DNA of 64,000 nucleotides from Pseudomonas paralcaligenes (GTDB lineage: Bacteria > Pseudomonadota > Gammaproteobacteria > Pseudomonadales > Pseudomonadaceae): contig NZ_BPFX01000020.1 in assembly GCF_019655855.1 (NCBI RefSeq), positions 1-64,000 of the forward strand, in the 5' to 3' direction. Shown here in pieces: positions 59,947 through 64,000 of the stretch. The number at the start of each line of letters is the position of its first letter. Within the stretch, counting starts at the first letter, position 1. The notes under the pieces were generated by a model that ran no database searches, was not told the DNA's origin, and saw nothing but the letters and a program-made list of their open reading frames with translations. Made by a program: the position numbers and the translations under genes.

Positions 59947-61190
59947 TGTTCCGCCCGCTGAGCATCTTCGTCGGCGCCCGCTACACCCGGGCCAAGCGGC
60001 GCAACCACTACATCTCGTTCATCTCGCTGACCTCGATGATCGGCTTGGGCCTCGGCGTGCTGGCGATGATCGTGGTGCTGTCGGTGATGAACGGCTTCCA
60101 GAAGGAAATGAGCTCGCGCATCCTCGGCATGGTGCCCCATGCCACCCTGTCCGCCGCGCAGCCGCTGGACGACTGGCAGGCGGTGGCCGCCGCGGCGATG
60201 AAGCACCGCCAGGTGACTGGCGCGGCACCCTTCGCCGAGCTGGAGGGCATGTTCTCCTACAAGGGCACCATGCAGCCGGTGCAGATCAACGGCATCGACC
60301 CGGTCGAGGAACAGAAGGTCTCGATCATCGGCAAGCACATGGTTCAGGGCCGCCTGGAAGACCTCAAGCCGGGCGAGTTCGGCGTGGTCATCGGCGAGAT
60401 CAGCGCGCGGCGCTTCCGTCTCAACGTTGGCGACAAGCTGACCCTGATCGTGCCGGAACTGAGCAACGCCGCCGGCGGCATCACCCCGCGCATGCTGCGC
60501 CTGTCCGTGGTCGGCGTGTTCAAGGTCGGCGCGGAGCTGGACGGCAGCCTGGCGCTGATCAACATCGCCGATGCGTCCAGCGTGCAGCGCATGGCCGAGG
60601 GTCAGGTGCAGAGCGTGCGGATCGCCCTCAAGGACCTGTACCAGGCGCCTCAGGTATCGGCTGCCATCGCCGCCGAGCTGGGTGCCGGCTACAAGGCGGT
60701 CGACTGGACGCGCACCCAGGGTAGCCTGTTCAGCGCCATGCAGATGGAGAAGACCATGATCGGCCTGCTCCTGCTGCTGATCATCGCGGTGGCCGCGTTC
60801 AACATCATCGCCACGCTGATCATGGTGGTGGCCGACAAGCGCGCCGACATCGCCATCCTGCGCACCCTGGGCGCCACACCCGGGCAGATCATGGCCATGT
60901 TCATGGTCCAGGGCACGGTGATCGGCTGCATCGGCACCCTGATCGGTGGCGTGCTGGGCGTGATCGTCGCGCTCAACGTCAGCACCTGGGTGGCCTGGCT
61001 GGAGCGGATCAGCGGCGCCCATGTGTTCAGCTCGGACGTGTACTTCATCAGCAGCCTGCCGTCCGACCTGCGTGGCCTGGACGTGTTGCTGATCTGCAGC
61101 GCGGCGCTGCTGATGAGCTTCCTCGCCACCCTCTATCCGTCCTGGCGGGCGTCGCGCACTCAGCCGGCCGAGGCCCTGCGCTACGAGTAG
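59946..61190 (+). CDS. lolE: lipoprotein-releasing ABC transporter permease LolE
   Basis: 414-aa paralogue of LolC with the same layout; opening FRPLSIFVGARYTRAKRRNH, periplasmic domain, three C-terminal helices, and end [18 protein letters not shown]. LolC and LolE form the heteromeric membrane part of the lipoprotein exporter. Which copy is C and which is E is assigned by gene order only. Confidence 0.9.
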   Translation: MFRPLSIFVGARYTRAKRRNHYISFISLTSMIGLGLGVLAMIVVLSVMNGFQKEMSSRILGMVPHATLSAAQPLDDWQAVAAAAMKHRQVTGAAPFAELEGMFSYKGTMQPVQINGIDPVEEQKVSIIGKHMVQGRLEDLKPGEFGVVIGEISARRFRLNVGDKLTLIVPELSNAAGGITPRMLRLSVVGVFKVGAELDGSLALINIADASSVQRMAEGQVQSVRIALKDLYQAPQVSAAIAAELGAGYKAVDWTRTQGSLFSAMQMEKTMIGLLLLLIIAVAAFNIIATLIMVVADKRADIAILRTLGATPGQIMAMFMVQGTVIGCIGTLIGGVLGVIVALNVSTWVAWLERISGAHVFSSDVYFISSLPSDLRGLDVLLICSAALLMSFLATLYPSWRASRTQPAEALRYE

Positions 61191-61214
61191 CGAGCCCCGG
61201 GGCTCCTGTCGCCC

Positions 61215-61295
61215 GTAGGAGCGGCCTTGGCCGCGAGTTTTTATCTGATGGCGCCAGGATCCAAGCCAAGAGCTCGCGGCCAAGGCCGCTCCCAC
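61215..61295. repeat. inverted pair of REP units
   Basis: GTAGGAGCGGCCTTGGCCGC (61215-61234) and, inverted, GCGGCCAAGGCCGCTCC (from 61276), the latter ending CCCAC at 61295. Each unit is itself a palindrome (GCGGCCTTGGCCGC). It lies between lolE and comEC and could form two hairpins in the transcript. Confidence 0.8.
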
Positions 61296-61352
61296 AAGTC
61301 TTGCTAGACTTGCCCGCTCCGGGGCCCACGGCCTCTCGCCGGGATGCACCTC

Positions 61353-63578
61353 ATGCGCACAGGGATGGTGGCGCTGGCTGCGGGCTTGGTCTGCCTGCGC
61401 TTCCTGTCGGAGCTTCCGCCGCTCTGGCTGCTCCTGCTTTTGCTGCCGGTGGCGCTGATGCTGCTGCCCTGGCGCAGCTACCCGCTTTCCTTCCTGCTGT
61501 TCGGTTTCGTCTGGGCCTGCTTCAGCGCCCAGTTCGCGCTGGACGACCGCCTGCCGGCAGCGCTGGACGGCCGCACGTTGTGGCTGGAGGGGCGGGTGAC
61601 CGGGTTGCCGGAAGCGGCCGAGGGCGTGGTGCGCTTTCAGCTCGAAGACGCCATCGCCAGAAAGCACCCGTTGCCGCAGCGCCTGCGCCTGTCCTGGTAC
61701 GACGGGCCGCCGGTGCTGGCCGGCGAGCGCTGGCGCCTGGCGGTCAGGCTCAAGCGCCCGCGTGGCCTGGTCAACCCGCAGGGCTTCGACTACGAGGCCT
61801 GGTTGCTGGCACAGCGCATCGGCGCCACCGGCACCGTCAAGCAGGGCGAGCGGCTGGGCGAGGCGGCTGGCCCCGTCGCGTGGCGCGACGAGTTGCGCCG
61901 CCGGCTGCTGCAGGTCGAGGCCCATGGCCGCGCCGGCGGGCTGGCTGCGCTGGTGCTCGGCGACGATTCGGGTCTGAGCCGCAGCGACTGGCGGGTGCTG
62001 CAGGACACCGGCACCGTGCATCTGATGGTGATCTCCGGCCAGCACGTGGCGCTGCTGGCGGTCTTCATCTATGGGCTGGTCGCCGGCCTGGCGCGGATGG
62101 GGCTGTGGCCGCGCGCTGTGCCCTGGCTGCCCTGGGCCTGCGGACTGGCCTTCGCCGGAGCGCTGGGCTACGGCCTGCTGGCGGGCTTCGAGGTGCCGGT
62201 GCGGCGCGCCTGCGTGATGGTCGCGCTGGTGCTGCTCTGGCGCCTGCGCTTCCGTCACCTGGGGGCATGGTGGCCGCTGGGATTGGCATTCGTGCTGGTG
62301 CTGCTGGTCGAGCCGCTGGCCGTGCTGCAGGCCGGTTTCTGGCTGTCCTTCGGCGCCGTCGCGGTGCTCGCCTGGGTATTCGGCGGGCGGCTCGGCCACT
62401 GGCCCTGGTGGCGGGTCTGGTGGCGCGCGCAATGGACCCTGGCGCTGGGGCTGCTGCCGCTGTTCTTCGCCCTCGGCCTGCCGCTGAGCCTGAGTGGGCC
62501 GCTGGCCAATCTGGTGGCGGTGCCCTGGGTCAGCCTGCTGGTGGTGCCGCTGGCGCTGCTCGGCACCCTGCTGCTGCCCGTGCCCTGTCTGGGCGAGGCG
62601 CTGCTGTGGTTGGCCGGCGGCCTGCTGGAGGTGCTGTTCCGGCTGCTCGCCTGGATCGCCTCCGCCTTGCCCGCCTGGCTGCCCACGTCGCTCCCGCTCT
62701 GGTGCTGGCTGGTGGGCAGCCTCGGCGCGCTGCTCTGCCTGCTGCCGGCCGGAGTGCCGATGCGGGTGCCGGGGCTGATCCTGCTGCTGGCGTTCTTTCT
62801 GCCGCCCCGGGAGCGGATCGCCACGGGGCAGGCGGAGGTATGGCAGCTGGATGTCGGCCAGGGGCTCGCCGTGCTGGTGCGCACCCGCGAACACACCTTG
62901 CTGTACGACGCCGGCCCGCGCTTCGGCGACTTCGACCTGGGCGAGCGGGTGGTGCTGCCCACCCTGCGCCAGCTGGGTGTGTCCTGGCTCGACCTGATGC
63001 TGCTCAGCCACGCCGACAGCGACCACGCCGGCGGCGCCCTGGCGGTGATGCAGGGCATGGCCGTGGCCCGCGTGTCGAGCGGGGAGGCCGACGCCCTGCC
63101 GGTGGAGCTGCGGGCGCGTCCGTGCATCGATGGCGAAAGCTGGGACTGGGACGGCGTGCGCTTCACCACCTGGCGCTGGGCCGGGGCGAAGGAGGGTAAT
63201 CCGGCCTCCTGCCTGCTCAAGGTGGAGACGGCGAGCGAGCGATTGCTGCTGACCGGCGACGTGGATGCGGCCACCGAGCGCGTGCTGCTGGCGTCGGGGA
63301 TCGATCTGCGCGCCGAGTGGCTGCAGGTGCCGCACCACGGCAGCCGGAGTTCGTCGTCGGCGGCGTTCCTCGACGCAGTGGCGCCACGGGCAGCGCTGCT
63401 GTCGCGGGGCTGGCACAACCCCTTCGGCCATCCGCATCCGACCGTCCTGGCCCGCTACCGGCAGCGCGGCATCGAGCTGCACGACAGCGCGGAGAAGGGC
63501 GCTGTGCGCCTGCTGTTGGGCGGAGGCGAGGGCGTTTCCGGCTGGCGCGAGCGGCCGCGTTTCTGGCGGGAAAAATGA
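61353..63578 (+). CDS. comEC: DNA uptake channel protein ComEC/Rec2
   Basis: 741-aa inner-membrane protein. An N-terminal OB-like periplasmic segment (DDRLPAALDGRTLWLEGRVTG, quoted in part) is followed by the competence domain with many helices (HLMVISGQHVALLAVF, FEVPVRRACVMVALVLLWR) and a C-terminal metallo-beta-lactamase-like domain (VWQLDVGQGLAVLVRT, SHADSDHAGGA, LLTGDVDAATE, PHHGSRSSSS). It conducts transforming single-stranded DNA into the cytoplasm. ATG 61353 is chosen (CGGGA 8 bp upstream); ATG 61344 would add three residues. Confidence 0.92.
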   Translation: MRTGMVALAAGLVCLRFLSELPPLWLLLLLLPVALMLLPWRSYPLSFLLFGFVWACFSAQFALDDRLPAALDGRTLWLEGRVTGLPEAAEGVVRFQLEDAIARKHPLPQRLRLSWYDGPPVLAGERWRLAVRLKRPRGLVNPQGFDYEAWLLAQRIGATGTVKQGERLGEAAGPVAWRDELRRRLLQVEAHGRAGGLAALVLGDDSGLSRSDWRVLQDTGTVHLMVISGQHVALLAVFIYGLVAGLARMGLWPRAVPWLPWACGLAFAGALGYGLLAGFEVPVRRACVMVALVLLWRLRFRHLGAWWPLGLAFVLVLLVEPLAVLQAGFWLSFGAVAVLAWVFGGRLGHWPWWRVWWRAQWTLALGLLPLFFALGLPLSLSGPLANLVAVPWVSLLVVPLALLGTLLLPVPCLGEALLWLAGGLLEVLFRLLAWIASALPAWLPTSLPLWCWLVGSLGALLCLLPAGVPMRVPGLILLLAFFLPPRERIATGQAEVWQLDVGQGLAVLVRTREHTLLYDAGPRFGDFDLGERVVLPTLRQLGVSWLDLMLLSHADSDHAGGALAVMQGMAVARVSSGEADALPVELRARPCIDGESWDWDGVRFTTWRWAGAKEGNPASCLLKVETASERLLLTGDVDAATERVLLASGIDLRAEWLQVPHHGSRSSSSAAFLDAVAPRAALLSRGWHNPFGHPHPTVLARYRQRGIELHDSAEKGAVRLLLGGGEGVSGWRERPRFWREK

Positions 63579-63651
63579 GAACCCGGATGGTCTGTGCCTG
63601 CGCGTCCCTATGCTAGAGTGGCGCCACTTTTCCAAGTGGGGATGCGCAACC

Positions 63652-64000
63652 GTGTGGGAGTTGGTCAAATCTGGCGGCTGGATGATGCTGCCGATCATTC
63701 TGAGTTCTATCGTCGCGGCCGGCATCATCGCCGAGCGCCTCTGGACCCTCCGTGCCAGCCGTATCACGCCCCCCCACCTGCTGGGTCAGGTGTGGCTGTG
63801 GATCAAGGAAAAGAAGCTGACCAACGACAAGCTCAAGGAGCTGCGGGCCAATTCCCCGCTGGGGCAGATTCTCGCCGCCGGCCTGGCCAACTCCAAGCAT
63901 GGTCGCGAGATCATGAAGGAGTGCATCGAGGAGGCCGCCGCCCGCGTCATCCATGACCTGGAGCGCTATCTCAACACCCTCGGCACCATCGCCGGCGTCG
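63652..64000 (+). CDS. MotA/TolQ/ExbB proton channel family protein (3'-truncated by window edge)
   Basis: Runs off the window end. The 116 visible residues start VWELVKSGGWMMLPIILSSIVAAGIIAERLW (quoted in part; GTG start), a typical first helix, then ANSPLGQILAAGLAN and EAAARVIHDLERYLNTLGTIAGV, where the next helix begins. The family forms proton-driven motor complexes with ExbD/TolR partners. The position after comEC matches the ExbB-like gene ahead of an exbD-lpxK cluster in Pseudomonas, from memory. Confidence 0.88.
   Translation, partial: MWELVKSGGWMMLPIILSSIVAAGIIAERLWTLRASRITPPHLLGQVWLWIKEKKLTNDKLKELRANSPLGQILAAGLANSKHGREIMKECIEEAAARVIHDLERYLNTLGTIAGV

Noticed and set aside
59817..63767. 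Antisense open frame of about 1316 codons across lolE and comEC
   Set aside because: It lies opposite well-supported lolE and comEC genes; the product is low-complexity Gln/His/Arg/Ala-rich, typical of antisense frames in high-GC DNA.

Overview
The window is GC-rich Gammaproteobacterial chromosome, almost certainly a Pseudomonas. Supporting evidence is the three FecI/FecR/TonB-receptor units, the Pseudomonas-type paired palindromic repeats, and a right half whose order (csiV, mfd, gapdh-like, nqrABCDEF, apbE, nqrM, sthA, glycerophosphodiesterase, PilZ, lolCDE, comEC, exbB/tolQ) follows, as I remember it, the P. aeruginosa PA3003 to PA2983 region. No rRNA, tRNA or CRISPR array was seen.

Layout. 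1-5.4 kb: the end of a 2-oxoacid dehydrogenase operon (E1 beta, E2), a DMT transporter divergent from an AraC regulator, a sterol-desaturase-like enzyme and a LexA-box-preceded yebG-type gene. 5.5-9.5 kb: a psiE gene cut in two by a 3450-bp AT-rich element. 9.5-16 kb: ECF sigma, FecR anti-sigma and hydroxamate-type receptor, followed by a DUF3649/PepSY/DUF3325 membrane operon. 16-20.2 kb: a second sigma/FecR/IutA-like receptor unit on the minus strand. 20.3-27 kb: AraC regulator, DMT transporter, AAA ATPase, 2H phosphoesterase, SDR, YaaA and cytochrome b561. 27.5-30.2 kb: PIN-PhoH protein and moaCDE. 30.2-34.2 kb: the third sigma/FecR/receptor unit. 34.3-39.4 kb: a 57-aa membrane protein, a Tsx/OmpK-like porin, nfuA, two AT-richer unknown genes, a CheY-CheX fusion and a diguanylate cyclase. 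39.4-64 kb: the conserved core block listed above.

The most unusual feature is the element at 5787-9236. It is bounded by a perfect 10-bp direct repeat (TCAAGACCAA) immediately outside imperfect 17-bp terminal inverted repeats (CCAA-N6-CTAACAC). Removing it together with one repeat copy restores a 156-codon psiE frame exactly. It carries its own complete, diverged psiE gene just inside its left end, in the host gene's orientation, where it looks able to replace the gene it breaks. On the opposite strand is a putative defence operon: a DUF3696-type AAA ATPase split into two overlapping frames, and an unknown protein whose C-terminus resembles a MIT_C/phospholipase-D-like domain. No transposase or integrase is present. 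I read this as a cargo element that targets psiE and rescues it; that reading is inference from the boundary architecture and needs comparison with empty sites.

The rest of the window is mainly iron acquisition and energy metabolism. Three receptor/signalling units and a PepSY-type operon would detect, import and probably reduce ferric siderophores. Na+-NQR, its maturation factors ApbE and NqrM, and the soluble transhydrogenase SthA form one co-oriented redox block.
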